Below, in pieces: positions 9,020 to 18,825 of a stretch of DNA of 64,000 nucleotides. Made by a program: the position numbers and the translations under genes. How positions within the stretch are numbered: position 1 is the stretch's first letter; each line of letters begins with the position of its first letter. The stretch covers positions 62,001-126,000 of the forward strand of contig NZ_PNQZ01000061.1 in NCBI RefSeq assembly GCF_003994335.1. Reading direction: 5' to 3'. Source of the DNA: Asaia sp. W19 (lineage in GTDB: Bacteria > Pseudomonadota > Alphaproteobacteria > Acetobacterales > Acetobacteraceae). The notes beneath the pieces are model-generated. The model saw only the letters and a list, made by a program, of their open reading frames with translations, did no database searches and had not been told where the DNA came from.

Positions 9020-10288
9020 TCAGGGGCTCAGGCGAGCTGTAAGGGATTTGCTGTCATCGGCGATCTCGGCCTTGACCCCGTCATTTCCCATGACGAGGCG
9101 GACAAGCTTCGCATCGTTCTGGCGCGCGAGAATCAGGCTCTCGCTCACCATATCCTCGATGGAGCGAACAAGATCACGGGCGGAAGCTCCGGCACCGAGC
9201 TTTTGCTGCCGCTGCATGAGCTGGAACAGGAGATAGGCGTCGATGCCACCCGCCTCGACATTGAGGCCATAGCCCTTGATCATGGCTTCAATCTCAAGGG
9301 CGGCTACACGCGCCAGATCAAGATCGCGCAACTGGCGGAAGACGAAGATGCGGTCGAGGCGGTTGAGCACCTCAGGCGCAAAGCCGGCCTTGCGCAGGGC
9401 CTCTGTCGATTCCGCGCGCATACGATCAGCGTCGTCATGAAGTCGATCTGCGATTTCTGTCAGGGCCTCGGTGGCAATATTCGAGGTCAGCATGAAGATG
9501 GCGCGGGTTGTTGAGATCTGAGCGCCGGTGGAAGCCTCGGTAACATGGCCATCATTCCATGCTGTAAGGAACTTCTTGAAGACGTCGGGATGCGCCTTTT
9601 CGATCTCGTCCAGCAGAACGATAGCATCGGGCTTTTCCTGCAGCCCTCCAGTGAGTTTGCCAAAGCTGTCGGAGCCCACATAGCCTTTCGGTGAACCGAA
9701 GAGCATGGTGGCAGCGTGCGGGCTCGACATCTGGGTCATGTCGAAATGCAGGAGGGGCCGCTCCATCTGGCGCGCAATCTGCTTAGCGAGATAAGTCTTA
9801 CCTGTCCCTGGTGGCCCCGCCAGCAGGAAGATCCCGACGGGCTTGTTGCGGACTGTCAGCGCCAGACGTCTACGCAACTGCTGCGCAATGTCCTCGCAGA
9901 CCTGATCCTGCCCCACCACCTTCGCGCGCAGGCCGGCGGCAAGTTCTTCGGCGTTAATCGCGACCTCCTTCTGCTCCTGGGCCAGAAGCTCCTCGAGAGC
10001 GACGCGGTTTGTGAGGCGGGCGAGAATATCCATGACAAAGCCTTTGCGACGACGAAGTCCCTTGCGGGCCAATTTTGCGGAACGAACTTCGTAAAGGAGG
10101 CCGGAAACAGTGAGGAAAGCTGCGAACCCCGCAACAGGAAGGTAGGCGTCTCTCGCCCAGGAGAGAAAGCGAATCAGCATCCCACCGGAGAGATGGAGCG
10201 AGACGGCAGCCTGAATGCTCGCGAGGATCAGGAAGATAACCATCATCACGGGCATGAGACGGTTTAGGGCGGGCAGCAGGGCTTTCAT
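9020..10288 (-). CDS. Membrane-anchored ClpB/ClpA-type AAA+ ATPase
   Basis: The 422-residue protein begins with two transmembrane segments (about 11-34 and 48-68), then a basic stretch (KLARKGLRRRKG). A single AAA+ module follows that resembles the second ATPase domain of ClpB/ClpA. Visible elements are VGQDQV, Walker A GPPGTGKT (158-165), pore loop GYVG (202-205), Walker [14 protein letters not shown] (225 on), sensor 1 TSN (268-270), arginine finger LNRLDRIFVF (R310/R313) and a sensor 2 region near GASARDLVR. The first ATPase domain, the N-domain and the coiled coil of ClpB are absent. Pore loop and arginine finger imply an active threading unfoldase or remodeller at the inner membrane. The start ATG overlaps the upstream gene's stop (ATGA). 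The specific role is unknown. Confidence 0.88.
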   Translation of the reverse strand: MKALLPALNRLMPVMMVIFLILASIQAAVSLHLSGGMLIRFLSWARDAYLPVAGFAAFLTVSGLLYEVRSAKLARKGLRRRKGFVMDILARLTNRVALEELLAQEQKEVAINAEELAAGLRAKVVGQDQVCEDIAQQLRRRLALTVRNKPVGIFLLAGPPGTGKTYLAKQIARQMERPLLHFDMTQMSSPHAATMLFGSPKGYVGSDSFGKLTGGLQEKPDAIVLLDEIEKAHPDVFKKFLTAWNDGHVTEASTGAQISTTRAIFMLTSNIATEALTEIADRLHDDADRMRAESTEALRKAGFAPEVLNRLDRIFVFRQLRDLDLARVAALEIEAMIKGYGLNVEAGGIDAYLLFQLMQRQQKLGAGASARDLVRSIEDMVSESLILARQNDAKLVRLVMGNDGVKAEIADDSKSLTARLSP

Positions 10289-10932
10289 TGTACGATAACG
10301 TCCAGGACAATCTGCTGGTTGAGGCTCGTAATGAGCGGCAGGATCTGCGGTCCGAGGGTGGTCAGGATACCCGTTCCCAGACCTCCTGTCGGCGGTGGGG
10401 TCAGGGGATCGATCGTGACTTCTCCAGCTAGGTAGATTGGCAGAACGACCGATTGCAGATCAGGTTTGAGCACCAAGTTCTGCCTCAATCCACCTGAGGT
10501 GATGGCGACCGACTGTCCGATGGCGCCGGAAACCTGCGCAATCGGCATGCGGACGAGGCGCATACGTCTATTTTTAACCGCAGCCAGGATCTGGGCGCGC
10601 TGTTGCTCGTCAAAACCGGTCGAGGCGAGCGCTGATGCGGCCTTGTCCGTCGGGACGAGCGCGAATTGCGTGTCGAAATGCATGGCATCCGGACGGATCT
10701 GAGGCTCCGCATTAGGTTGCTCTGCCTGCATTGCAGAGGTGAGAGAAGACGATGGCGGCGCTGAAGTAGAAGATGATTTGTTCCATATGACGCCGCCCAG
10801 ACACGCAGCCATGACGGCGGTCGCCATCACAAGCTTGGGGGTCAGGCTCATACGCTCATTGTCGGATTGTCGGACAGAGTTACCCGACCCGTCGAGAAGC
10901 GGTCTGAGTTGTGGCTCGGGGGTGTCGTTCAT
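10285..10932 (-). CDS. Membrane-anchored hypothetical protein, first gene of AAA+ cluster
   Basis: I do not recognise this 215-residue protein. It has a hydrophilic N-terminus of about 30 residues, one transmembrane segment (about 32-50, LVMATAVMAACLGGVIW), a Ser/Pro-rich linker, then a domain of about 140 residues. That domain has alternating hydrophobic residues and ends in a Gly/Pro-rich and hydrophobic tail (TPPPTGGLGTGIL). It is likely a bitopic inner-membrane protein with its C-terminus in the periplasm. It overlaps the AAA+ ATPase gene by 4 bases, which implies coupled synthesis. It is divergent from rimP, with about 230 bases between. Confidence 0.75.
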   Translation of the reverse strand: MNDTPEPQLRPLLDGSGNSVRQSDNERMSLTPKLVMATAVMAACLGGVIWNKSSSTSAPPSSSLTSAMQAEQPNAEPQIRPDAMHFDTQFALVPTDKAASALASTGFDEQQRAQILAAVKNRRMRLVRMPIAQVSGAIGQSVAITSGGLRQNLVLKPDLQSVVLPIYLAGEVTIDPLTPPPTGGLGTGILTTLGPQILPLITSLNQQIVLDVIVQ

Positions 10933-11131
10933 TGGGTCAAGTGTGACAGGATTAGAAGCGTCTGGGCAAGAGGCGTGTTACATGAGGAGTGTAATCAAGA
11001 GTTACGCTTTCGCGGTGACGCCATGTGGCGTGGTTCGCAGGTCCGAAGATCGGCGTATGCTACGAGTCTTGCATCTGACCGGACATTGGCCTACACAGCC
11101 GGTATTCCTTTCATCTTTCGTCTTATCGGGG

Positions 11132-11157
11132 GGTGGCCTTGACCGGCCGCCTTTTTT
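11132..11157 (+). terminator. Intrinsic terminator abutting the rimP start, probable operon attenuator
   Basis: GGTGGCC (11132-11138) can pair with GGCCGCC (11145-11151), with one G-U pair, across a TTGACC loop. Six T residues follow at 11152-11157. The rimP start codon lies 3 bases further on. No plus-strand gene precedes it, because the AAA+ cluster runs the other way, so it sits in the leader of the rimP-nusA operon. A weak promoter-like pair (TTGCAT, 17 bases, TACACA) lies just upstream near 11069-11097. Confidence 0.8.
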
Positions 11158-11160
11158 GTC

Positions 11161-11787
11161 TTGGCCATAGAAATTCCCAGCCTGAACGGTCTTGAAGCGC
11201 GCATTGCGCAGCAGATCGAGCCGACCCTGACCGATCTCGGTTACGAGCTCGTGCGCCTGAGCGTGCTGGGCCGCGAGACGCCTACCATCCAGATCATGGC
11301 GGATCGCGCCGATGGGTCGCTTATCGGCATCGAGGATTGCGAGCAGATCAGCCACGCCGTCGGTGCTGTGCTGGATGTGGACGATCCGATTCCGGGCGCC
11401 TGGACGCTCGAGGTTTCCTCCGCCGGGATCGATCGCCCTCTGACGCGCCTCAAGGACTGGGACCGGTTTGCCGGCCATCTGGTGAAGGCCGAACTGGATC
11501 TGCCTCTCAACGGACGCAAGCGTTTCTCCGGCATCATCACCGGCACGCGCGAGAACTCTGCCGTAATCCGTCTGGACGACGGCGAGGAAGCCGTTCTTCC
11601 GGTTGACACCATTCGCAAGGCGCGCCTCGTCCTGACTGATGCCCTGATCGAGGCCAGTGCCGCCATGATGGGCATTGCGTCCGAGGAAGAAGGGGCAGAA
11701 GAAGAGGAAGCGCCGCGTCGCAAGACGCCGAGGCTCAACCCGGCCAAGCCTGGCAAGGGGACGAAGCCGGGGCGCAAGACACACTGA
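11161..11787 (+). CDS. rimP: Ribosome maturation factor RimP
   Basis: RimP assists 30S subunit maturation. The 208-residue protein has the usual two domains ([12 protein letters not shown] at the front, then [16 protein letters not shown] and KRFSGIITG). It carries a longer, acidic then basic C-terminal tail ([14 protein letters not shown]). The only start in frame is TTG 11161: the frame is closed at 11140 and there is no ATG or GTG before the conserved domain. No Shine-Dalgarno is present, because the spot is filled by the terminator hairpin and its T run. Low or conditional translation is therefore possible. It is the first gene of the operon, followed 111 bases later by nusA. Confidence 0.93.
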   Translation: MAIEIPSLNGLEARIAQQIEPTLTDLGYELVRLSVLGRETPTIQIMADRADGSLIGIEDCEQISHAVGAVLDVDDPIPGAWTLEVSSAGIDRPLTRLKDWDRFAGHLVKAELDLPLNGRKRFSGIITGTRENSAVIRLDDGEEAVLPVDTIRKARLVLTDALIEASAAMMGIASEEEGAEEEEAPRRKTPRLNPAKPGKGTKPGRKTH

Positions 11788-11898
11788 TCTGGCGCACCGA
11801 GTTCCGGTACGCCCATAACTGGACATACCGAGTTTACCGCTTATTCCGTTTCTGCTGGTCTGCGCGGCATCGCGCTCCGTATTTGAGGATTTCGTCTG

Positions 11899-13443
11899 AT
11901 GGACACCTCCGTTACCCGTCCTGAGCTGCTTCTGGTGGCAGACGCTGTTTCGCGTGAAAAGAACATCGATCGTGAAGAAGTGCTGGAGGCGATGGAGCAG
12001 GCCATCCAGAAGGCAGGGCGCGCCAAATATGGCCATGAGAAGGATATCCGCGCGACGATCGATCGCCGCTCCGGCGAGGTGCGTCTCTCGCGCTGGACCG
12101 AAGTGGTCGAGACGGTCGAGAATGAGGATACCCAGATCCCGCTCACCATTGCTGTGAAGTTCCAACCCGAAATCAAGCTTGGCGAGCATCTGGTCGACCC
12201 GCTGCCGCCCATCGATTTCGGACGTATCGCCGCCCAGACCGCCAAGCAGGTCATCGTGCAGCGCGTGCGCGAATATGAGCGCAAGAAGCAGTACAACGAA
12301 TTCAAGGACCGCGTGGGCGAGATCGTCAACGGCACGGTCAAGCGCACGGAATACGGTAACCTCATGGTCGAGATCGGCCATACCGAGGCGCTGCTGCGTC
12401 GTGACGAGCTGATCCCGCGCGAGTCTTTCCGCAATTCCGATCGCGTGCGCGCCTATATCTACGACGTGCGCGACGAGACACGCGGCCCGCAGATCTTCCT
12501 GAGCCGCACCCACCCCGCCTTCCTGGCCAAACTGTTCGCGCAGGAAGTGCCTGAGATCTACGACGGTATCATCGAGATCAAGGCTGTTGCCCGTGATCCC
12601 GGATCGCGTGCCAAGATGGCCGTCGTGTCCAAGGACGCCTCGATTGACCCGGTCGGCGCCTGCGTTGGTATGCGCGGCTCCCGTGTCCAGGCGGTTGTGG
12701 CCGAGCTGCAGGGCGAGAAGATCGACATCATCCCCTGGAGCCCGCAGGCCGCCACCTTCGTGGTGAACGCCCTGGCCCCCGCAGAAGTGACCAAGGTGGT
12801 CATGGATGAAGAGGCCGGTCGCGTGGAAGTGGTTGTTCCGAACGAACAGCTCTCCCTGGCAATCGGTCGTCGTGGCCAGAATGTACGTCTGGCCAGCCAG
12901 CTCACGCGCTGGGATATCGATATCCTGACTGAAGCCGAGGAATCGGAACGTCGTCAGGAAGAATTCCGCAAGCGCACCCAGCTCTTCGTCGATGCGCTTG
13001 ATGTCGATGACGTGATCGCAGGCCTGCTCGTCACCGAGGGCTTCCACACCATCGAGGAACTGGCCTACGCCGATCCCGATGAACTGCATGCGATCGAAGG
13101 GTTTGATGAAAGCGTGGCAGAAGAGCTGATGCGCCGTGCCGAGGAATTCCTCGTGCAGAAGGAGCAGGAGCTGGATGACAAGCGTCGCGGATTGGGAGTC
13201 GAGGATTCGATTGCCGAGCTGGGCGTCTTCACCAATGCCATGCTGGTCACCCTGGGTGAGAAGGGCGTGAAAACCCTCGACGATCTGGCTGATCTGGCTG
13301 GCGATGAACTTGTCGAAATGCTGGGTAGTGACAATATAGACGAAGATGCTGCCAATGAGATCATCATGGCAGCGCGTGCCCACTGGTTCGACGGTGAGCA
13401 GGCCGAGGAAGCCCCCGAGGAAGGGGAGGCTTCCGACGTCTGA
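11899..13443 (+). CDS. nusA: Transcription termination/antitermination factor NusA
   Basis: The 514-residue protein contains an N-terminal RNA polymerase-binding domain, an S1 domain (about 135-200, VNGTVKRTEYGNLMVEIG), two KH domains (GMRGSRVQAVVAELQGEKIDI and AIGRRGQNVRLASQL) and two C-terminal acidic helix-hairpin-helix repeats. The second repeat is near VLEMLGSDNIDEDAANEII-like sequence at the end. It binds RNA polymerase and modulates pausing, termination and antitermination. Its place between rimP and ylxR-infB is the classic order. In E. coli NusA controls its own operon, which makes the terminator before rimP notable. The end overlaps the probable ylxR start. Confidence 0.97.
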   Translation: MDTSVTRPELLLVADAVSREKNIDREEVLEAMEQAIQKAGRAKYGHEKDIRATIDRRSGEVRLSRWTEVVETVENEDTQIPLTIAVKFQPEIKLGEHLVDPLPPIDFGRIAAQTAKQVIVQRVREYERKKQYNEFKDRVGEIVNGTVKRTEYGNLMVEIGHTEALLRRDELIPRESFRNSDRVRAYIYDVRDETRGPQIFLSRTHPAFLAKLFAQEVPEIYDGIIEIKAVARDPGSRAKMAVVSKDASIDPVGACVGMRGSRVQAVVAELQGEKIDIIPWSPQAATFVVNALAPAEVTKVVMDEEAGRVEVVVPNEQLSLAIGRRGQNVRLASQLTRWDIDILTEAEESERRQEEFRKRTQLFVDALDVDDVIAGLLVTEGFHTIEELAYADPDELHAIEGFDESVAEELMRRAEEFLVQKEQELDDKRRGLGVEDSIAELGVFTNAMLVTLGEKGVKTLDDLADLAGDELVEMLGSDNIDEDAANEIIMAARAHWFDGEQAEEAPEEGEASDV

Positions 13444-14125
13444 GCTCCACGAAACACGCACACCGAGTCCCGACTCCGAAACCGATGTCGATCTGATCGA
13501 ACTCGATGACGAGAAGGGGCCGCAGCGGCGCTGCATCGTGACCCGCAAGAGCGGAAATCCCGATGGAATGCTGCGTTTTGTCATCGCGCCGGATGGCACG
13601 GTCGTCCCCGATCTGGCGGTAAAGCTGCCAGGGCGGGGAATCTGGTTGAGCGCCAACCGGGATGTGCTAGAAACCGCGCGGACGCGTCATCTGTTCTCCA
13701 GAGCAGCGCGTCAGCCGGTAAAGGTGCCTGAGGATATTGCGCAGGTACTGGTTTCAGGAATAGAAGCGCGGCTGGTGCAGGGGCTGGGGCTCGCGCGCCG
13801 GGCCGGTCAGGCTCTCTGTGGGTTTGTTAAGTGTCGCGAATGGATTGCCGCCGGCAAGGCAGGGCTGGTGATCCAGGGATCGGGCGGAAGCCCGGATGAG
13901 TTGCGGCGTCTGATATCGGGAAACAACAAGCTTCCGGTACTGACGTTACCGGCCCAGATGCTCGCGACGGCATTCGGGCGGGAACATGCGGTCTATGTTG
14001 TGATAGCGCCCGGGGCGCTGGCGCAGCGTCTGATGGCTGAGCATGAACGATTTTTGGGGCTGACCGATGGGTTGGTTCCTGAGCCGCACCAGGGGCGGCT
14101 CGGACGGGAACAGGCAGGTATATGA
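13394..14125 (+). CDS. YlxR (DUF448) fused to L7Ae-like RNA-binding domain
   Basis: The protein joins a YlxR domain (GPQRRCIVTRKSG, then LPGRGIWLS) with an L7Ae-type domain (LGLARRAGQALCGFVKC through the VYVVIAPGAL region). This fused form is usual in Alphaproteobacteria. YlxR proteins are nucleic-acid binding; in other bacteria one stimulates RNase P. The start is uncertain. No ATG lies close before the YlxR domain, so GTG 13394 was chosen, overlapping nusA by 50 bases. ATG 13346 and 13355 are alternatives with larger overlap. No clear Shine-Dalgarno supports any of them. The gene ends in an ATGA overlap with infB. Confidence 0.85.
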   Translation: MSRPRKPPRKGRLPTSELHETRTPSPDSETDVDLIELDDEKGPQRRCIVTRKSGNPDGMLRFVIAPDGTVVPDLAVKLPGRGIWLSANRDVLETARTRHLFSRAARQPVKVPEDIAQVLVSGIEARLVQGLGLARRAGQALCGFVKCREWIAAGKAGLVIQGSGGSPDELRRLISGNNKLPVLTLPAQMLATAFGREHAVYVVIAPGALAQRLMAEHERFLGLTDGLVPEPHQGRLGREQAGI

Positions 14126-16932
14126 GCGAAGGCAACGAACGGAACCAGGGCACTCAGGCTCAGGGCGGTCAGACAGATGGCCAGAATGTCCAGGATCAGG
14201 GCGCCCAGGCTCAGGGTGACCAGGGTAAGGGACGTCTGTCCCTGCGTCCGGGCGGGCGCATGGAACTCGGGCGGACGGTAGACGCAGGCTCTGTGCGTCA
14301 GAGCTTCAGCCACGGCCGCTCGAAGGTGGTCCAGGTGGAAGTGCGCAAGAAGCGCGAGACAACTGAGCGCAAGGACGGTCGTGGTGCCGCGGGCGGTCGT
14401 GGCGGTCGTGCAGGTGCAGGTCGTGCCCTGACCCCGGCTGAACTCGCGATCCGCCAGCGTGTGCTCGAAGAGCAGCGCAAGGAAGCAGCCCGCGAGGCCG
14501 CGCGTCTCGAAGAGGAAAAGATTCGCATTCTCTCCGCTGCCGAAGAGGCAAAGCGTGAAGAGGAAGCCCGTGCCGAAGCCGCGGCTCGCGAGGTCGAAGC
14601 GATCCGTGAAGCGGAAGAGCACGAAAAACAGATGGCCGCTGCTGCCGAGGATCAGGCAAAGCAGGAAGCGCTGGAAGAGCAGCGCAAGGCGCGTGCCGCT
14701 GAGCGCGAGCGTGAAGAGGCTGCCCGACGTGCGCCGCTAGAAGCGGCCGATACCGCCCGTCGTACCGGTGGCGTCCAGCTTGCCGCTCCGATGGAGCGTC
14801 TGCGGCCGCTGGCTGAACGCGCTGTCATGGCACCGCGTCCCGTCACGCCCAAGCCTGCGCCTGCATCGGGTTCGGCTGCGCCCGCGCCGCGTAACGAGAC
14901 GCTGCATCTGCGTCGTGGCGGTGCCGGAACGGGGACCGAGACGGAGGATGACCGCCGCGCTGGTCCGCGTCGTGCTCCTGCCGCACCGCCGCGTCGTGGT
15001 GCCCCCGCGGCTCCAAAGAAGAGCGGGGATTCCCGTCGTTCCGGCCGTATCGACGTGCGCGCCGCAATCGAGGGAGACGACGACAAGACACGTTCGCTCG
15101 CTTCGGTTCGCCGTCAGCGTGATCGTGAGCGCCGCCAGGCCGAGCTCGAGCGCCTGCGCGCGGATCAGGTCCGCGTGGTGCGTGACGTGATCCTGCCGGA
15201 ATCCATCACGGTGGCTGAACTTGCCAACCGTATGGCGCTGCGTCAGGCCGAAGTGGTCAAAGCGCTCATGAAGATGGGTGTGATGGCTACGGCCACGCAG
15301 CTCATCGATGCCGACACGGCCGAGCTGGTCATCAGTGAATTCGGCCATCGTGTCCGCCGCGTTGCCGAAAGCGACGTCGAGCTGGGCATCGAGGGTGTGG
15401 AAGATCGCGAGGAAGATCTCGTGACACGCGCTCCGGTCGTGACCGTCATGGGCCATGTTGACCACGGCAAGACCTCGTTGCTCGACGCGCTGCGCACCAC
15501 GGATGTGGCCGCGGGCGAAGCCGGTGGCATTACCCAGCATATCGGCGCCTATCAGGTGACCGTGCCCAGCGGTGCTAAGATCACCTTTGTCGACACGCCG
15601 GGTCACGAAGCCTTCACGTCGATGCGCGCCCGCGGTGCTTCGGTCACCGATGTGGTCGTGCTCGTGGTGGCTGCCGATGACGGTGTGATGCCGCAGACGA
15701 TCGAGGCCATCAAGCATGCCAAGGCTGCCGATGCCCCGATCATCGTGGCGATCAACAAGATGGACAAGCCGGGTGCCAACCCAGACCGTGTGCGTCAGGC
15801 TCTGCTGAGCCACGAGATCGTGGTCGAAGCCCTTGGCGGCGACGTGCAGGATGTCGAGGTTTCGGCGCTCAAGCGTACCGGGCTGGACAAGCTGGAAGAG
15901 GCTATCCTGCTTCAGGCGGAAGTCCTTGATCTCAAGGCTAATCCGAACCGTGTCGCCGAAGGTTCGGTCATCGAAAGCCGTCTGGATCGCGGTCGCGGTC
16001 CGGTGGCGACGGTGCTGGTCCAGAAGGGCACGCTCAACCGCTCCGACATCGTCGTCGCGGGGGCCGAATGGGGCCGCGTGCGAGCCATGCTGGACGACAA
16101 GGGACGCCAGCTCAAGGATGCCGGTCCGTCCATGCCGGTCGAGCTTCTGGGTATCACGGGCGTTCCCGGCGCTGGCGAGCCTTTTGTGGTCGTCGAGAAC
16201 GAGAACCGCGCTCGCGAGATCTGCGAGTTCCGTCAGCGCAAGCAGAAGGACAAGATGGCAGCAGGCCGCGCCGCCGCGCGTGGCACGCTCGACCAGATGT
16301 TGGCCCGCATCCAGGCGGGTGAGCAGAAGGAAGTCGCGCTGCTCATCAAGGCCGATGTGCAGGGCTCTGCCGAGGCGATCGAGGCATCGGTGCTCAAGCT
16401 CGAGCATGAGGAGGTTCGCATTCGCGTGCTGAACGCTTCTGTCGGCCAGATCACCGAGAGCGACATTCAGCTGGCCAAGGCATCGAACGCCATCATCGTG
16501 GCCTTCAACGTCCGCGCCACCACGCAGGCCCGTGAAATGGCCCAGCGTGAGGATGTGGATATCCGCTACTACTCGATCATCTATCAGGTGACCGACGACG
16601 TGGAGCAGCTGGTCAAGGGCAAGGTTGCACCCAAGCACCGCGAGAAGTTCCTCGGTTACGCCGAGATCCGTCAGGTCTTCAATATCACGAAGGTCGGCAA
16701 GGTCGCGGGTTGCTATGTCACCGAGGGCGTGGTCAAGCGTGGCTGTGGCGTGCGTCTGCTGCGTGACAACGTGGTGATCCATGAAGGTGATCTGAGCCAG
16801 CTCAAGCGCTTTAAGGACGACGTCAAGGAAGTTGCACGCAACTATGAGTGCGGTCTCTCCTTCGCCGGCTACAACGACCTGCGCGAAGGCGACATGGTCG
16901 AGTGCTTCGAAATGGAAGTCATCCCTGCATGA
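14122..16932 (+). CDS. infB: Translation initiation factor IF-2
   Basis: This 936-residue GTPase places initiator tRNA on the 30S subunit. A long low-complexity N-terminal half (about 1-340) is rich in Gln, Ala, Arg and Glu, including a predicted charged coiled coil (about 110-205). The IF2-N motif ([17 protein letters not shown]) follows. The G domain shows [24 protein letters not shown] and NKMD, and then domains II-IV. It starts in a 4-base overlap with ylxR and ends in a 4-base overlap with rbfA, so translation is coupled along the operon. Confidence 0.98.
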   Translation: MSEGNERNQGTQAQGGQTDGQNVQDQGAQAQGDQGKGRLSLRPGGRMELGRTVDAGSVRQSFSHGRSKVVQVEVRKKRETTERKDGRGAAGGRGGRAGAGRALTPAELAIRQRVLEEQRKEAAREAARLEEEKIRILSAAEEAKREEEARAEAAAREVEAIREAEEHEKQMAAAAEDQAKQEALEEQRKARAAEREREEAARRAPLEAADTARRTGGVQLAAPMERLRPLAERAVMAPRPVTPKPAPASGSAAPAPRNETLHLRRGGAGTGTETEDDRRAGPRRAPAAPPRRGAPAAPKKSGDSRRSGRIDVRAAIEGDDDKTRSLASVRRQRDRERRQAELERLRADQVRVVRDVILPESITVAELANRMALRQAEVVKALMKMGVMATATQLIDADTAELVISEFGHRVRRVAESDVELGIEGVEDREEDLVTRAPVVTVMGHVDHGKTSLLDALRTTDVAAGEAGGITQHIGAYQVTVPSGAKITFVDTPGHEAFTSMRARGASVTDVVVLVVAADDGVMPQTIEAIKHAKAADAPIIVAINKMDKPGANPDRVRQALLSHEIVVEALGGDVQDVEVSALKRTGLDKLEEAILLQAEVLDLKANPNRVAEGSVIESRLDRGRGPVATVLVQKGTLNRSDIVVAGAEWGRVRAMLDDKGRQLKDAGPSMPVELLGITGVPGAGEPFVVVENENRAREICEFRQRKQKDKMAAGRAAARGTLDQMLARIQAGEQKEVALLIKADVQGSAEAIEASVLKLEHEEVRIRVLNASVGQITESDIQLAKASNAIIVAFNVRATTQAREMAQREDVDIRYYSIIYQVTDDVEQLVKGKVAPKHREKFLGYAEIRQVFNITKVGKVAGCYVTEGVVKRGCGVRLLRDNVVIHEGDLSQLKRFKDDVKEVARNYECGLSFAGYNDLREGDMVECFEMEVIPA

Positions 16933-17354
16933 GGGGTTCGCGTTCCAAGGTGCCGGGCTTTTCAGGGCCCGGTGACGCGGGTGGCCCGTCACAGCGTCAG
17001 TTGAGAATGTCTGAAGAGGTCCGTCGCGTCCTCTCGGATCTTTTCACCCGCACCGAGTTCCGTGACCCGGAGCTCGCCGGTGTGCATGTGACGGTCACGG
17101 AAGTGCGTATCTCCCCCGATTTCCGCCACGCGACAGCTTTCGTCAGCCGTCTGGGGCGCAGCGATATCGAGGAGGTTCTGCCCGCACTCAAGCGTGTTGC
17201 GCCGTTCCTGCGTACAGGTCTCTCCAAGACCCTGCGTTCGCGCATCGTGCCGGAAATTCATTTCCAGCCCGATACCGCGCTCGAACATGCGATGGACATG
17301 GATGCGCTGATGCGCACACCCGAAGTCCGTCGCGATCTCGATTCCGAAGATTGA
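16929..17354 (+). CDS. rbfA: Ribosome-binding factor A
   Basis: RbfA is a KH-like 30S maturation and cold-adaptation factor. The 141-residue protein starts at ATG 16929, overlapping the infB stop. It has the family pattern [36 protein letters not shown] and the late [21 protein letters not shown]. The first 27 residues (Gly/Pro/Ser-rich) precede the conserved domain. A longer open frame back into infB was not used because the ATGA overlap is typical of this operon. Confidence 0.95.
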   Translation: MRGSRSKVPGFSGPGDAGGPSQRQLRMSEEVRRVLSDLFTRTEFRDPELAGVHVTVTEVRISPDFRHATAFVSRLGRSDIEEVLPALKRVAPFLRTGLSKTLRSRIVPEIHFQPDTALEHAMDMDALMRTPEVRRDLDSED

Positions 17355-17369
17355 GTGGAGCGACCCGTC

Positions 17370-18323
17370 ATGGGACGCAGGAAAGGGCAGGAAATCGACG
17401 GCTGGCTGGTCGTCGACAAGGACTTGCATATCGGTTCGACCGATGTGGTGAACAAGGCGCGTCGCCTGTTCGATGCCAGGAAGGCCGGACATGGCGGTAC
17501 GCTCGACCCTCTGGCGACGGGTATTCTCCCGGTCGCCTTCGGTCAGGCCACGAAGACAATCCCCTATATCATGGATGCGACGAAGCGTTATCGCTTTACG
17601 CTGTTCCTCGGTGAATCCCGAACGACGGATGATCGTGAAGGGGAGGTGGTGCTGACAAGCGACCACCGCCCAAGCGACGAGGAATTGCGGGCAGCCTTGC
17701 CCGCACTCACCGGCGACATCATGCAGGTGCCCCCCGTTTATTCCGCGCTCAAGGTGGATGGCGAACGGTCTTATGATCTGGCTCGGGCCGGACGGCCGCC
17801 CGATTTGCCGCCCCGGCCTGCGCGCGTGGACTCTATCACGCTTGTCGAGCGCCCCGATCGCGATCACGCCGTTTTCGAGGTTCAGTCTGGCAAGGGGGTC
17901 TATATGCGCAGTCTGGCCCGCGACATCGCGCTGGCCTGTGGCACTGTCGGTCATATCGCCGTTCTGCGTCGGACCAAATGCGGTCCGTTTGATGAGACCC
18001 ATGCGATAACACTGGACAAGCTGGTTCAAAATGACGACAAGGCCGATGCACTTTCAGCGCTTCTGCGCCCGGTCTCGACCGCGCTGGCCGACATCCCGGC
18101 TCTGGCCGTGACCGAAGCAGAAGCACAGGCCTTGCGCTATGGACAGAGCCTCGCTTTGTCCGATCGTGCGGATCTGATGCTGACAGCGCAGGATGGTGAC
18201 GTCCTGCAAGCCCAGGAGGGGGGGTGTCTTGTCGGTTTATGCCGCGTCCTTGAGGGGCGGTTGAAGCCGATACGGATATTCGAGTCGTTTAAATACGGAG
18301 ACAGAGATGTCGATTACAGCTGA
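17370..18323 (+). CDS. truB: tRNA pseudouridine(55) synthase TruB
   Basis: TruB makes pseudouridine 55 in the T loop of tRNAs. The catalytic aspartate is in [14 protein letters not shown], and the second conserved block is [20 protein letters not shown]. The start ATG 17370 ([17 protein letters not shown]) has GGAG 9 bases upstream. A GTG at 17355, immediately after the rbfA stop, would add five residues. The 317-residue protein is of usual length and includes a C-terminal PUA-like part. Its end overlaps the rpsO start by 17 bases. Confidence 0.96.
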   Translation: MGRRKGQEIDGWLVVDKDLHIGSTDVVNKARRLFDARKAGHGGTLDPLATGILPVAFGQATKTIPYIMDATKRYRFTLFLGESRTTDDREGEVVLTSDHRPSDEELRAALPALTGDIMQVPPVYSALKVDGERSYDLARAGRPPDLPPRPARVDSITLVERPDRDHAVFEVQSGKGVYMRSLARDIALACGTVGHIAVLRRTKCGPFDETHAITLDKLVQNDDKADALSALLRPVSTALADIPALAVTEAEAQALRYGQSLALSDRADLMLTAQDGDVLQAQEGGCLVGLCRVLEGRLKPIRIFESFKYGDRDVDYS

Positions 18324-18576
18324 ACGCCGCACGGCGCTGATCGAAGAATACAAGACCAATCCGACCGACACCGGGTCGCCGGAAGTCCAGGTTGCCCTGC
18401 TGAGCGAGCGCATCGTCAATCTGACGGGCCATCTGCAGACGCATAAGAAGGACTTCCACTCCCGTCGTGGTCTTCTGATGCTCGTTGGCCAGCGTCGTGG
18501 CCTGCTTGACTACCTCAAGCGCAAGGATCAGGGCCGCTACCAGACCCTTATCGAGCGTCTCGGCCTGCGCCGCTAA
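18307..18576 (+). CDS. rpsO: 30S ribosomal protein S15
   Basis: S15 has 89 residues, the standard length, and binds 16S rRNA early in 30S assembly. The family pattern [35 protein letters not shown] is clear over residues about 23-57. GGAGA precedes the ATG by 7 bases, inside the end of truB. In E. coli S15 represses its own translation; whether that holds here is unknown. A stable hairpin follows 9 bases after the stop. Confidence 0.98.
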   Translation: MSITAERRTALIEEYKTNPTDTGSPEVQVALLSERIVNLTGHLQTHKKDFHSRRGLLMLVGQRRGLLDYLKRKDQGRYQTLIERLGLRR

Positions 18577-18585
18577 TCACGCTCG

Positions 18586-18607
18586 GGCGGAGGGTCAAGC
18601 CTCCGCC
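18586..18607 (+). terminator. Hairpin between rpsO and pnp
   Basis: GGCGGAGG (18586-18593) pairs perfectly with CCTCCGCC (18600-18607) over a six-base loop. No T run follows, so it is a weak terminator or an RNA-processing or stability element. The rpsO-pnp junction is known as a processing site in other bacteria. The rest of the 249-base gap shows no gene. Confidence 0.6.
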
Positions 18608-18825
18608 GCCTCCCGTTGCCATTCTGGCGACGGGACTACAGGCTGCGTCACTGGACGCTGAAGCTGGAGACAGAACCGGCCTTCGGCGTTTCAGGCCACA
18701 TGGTGACAAGCCGGTCCGATCCCGGCCATCCTTGCCATGCCGTCCGAAACGCTGCCAGCCAGTCAGGGCCCGTTCCCTCCGGATCATCGCGCCTCGTGCC
18801 AAAGCCCCCTACTCAGGACAGAATG

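Noticed and set aside
11002-13656. Long minus-strand open frame of 884 codons antisense to rimP-nusA
   Set aside because: It mirrors the codon pattern of the real operon. Its protein is rich in His, Asp and Gly without any family motif, and GC-rich coding DNA commonly leaves such open antisense frames. The same holds for 14737-16992 and 61970-63379 on the minus strand.
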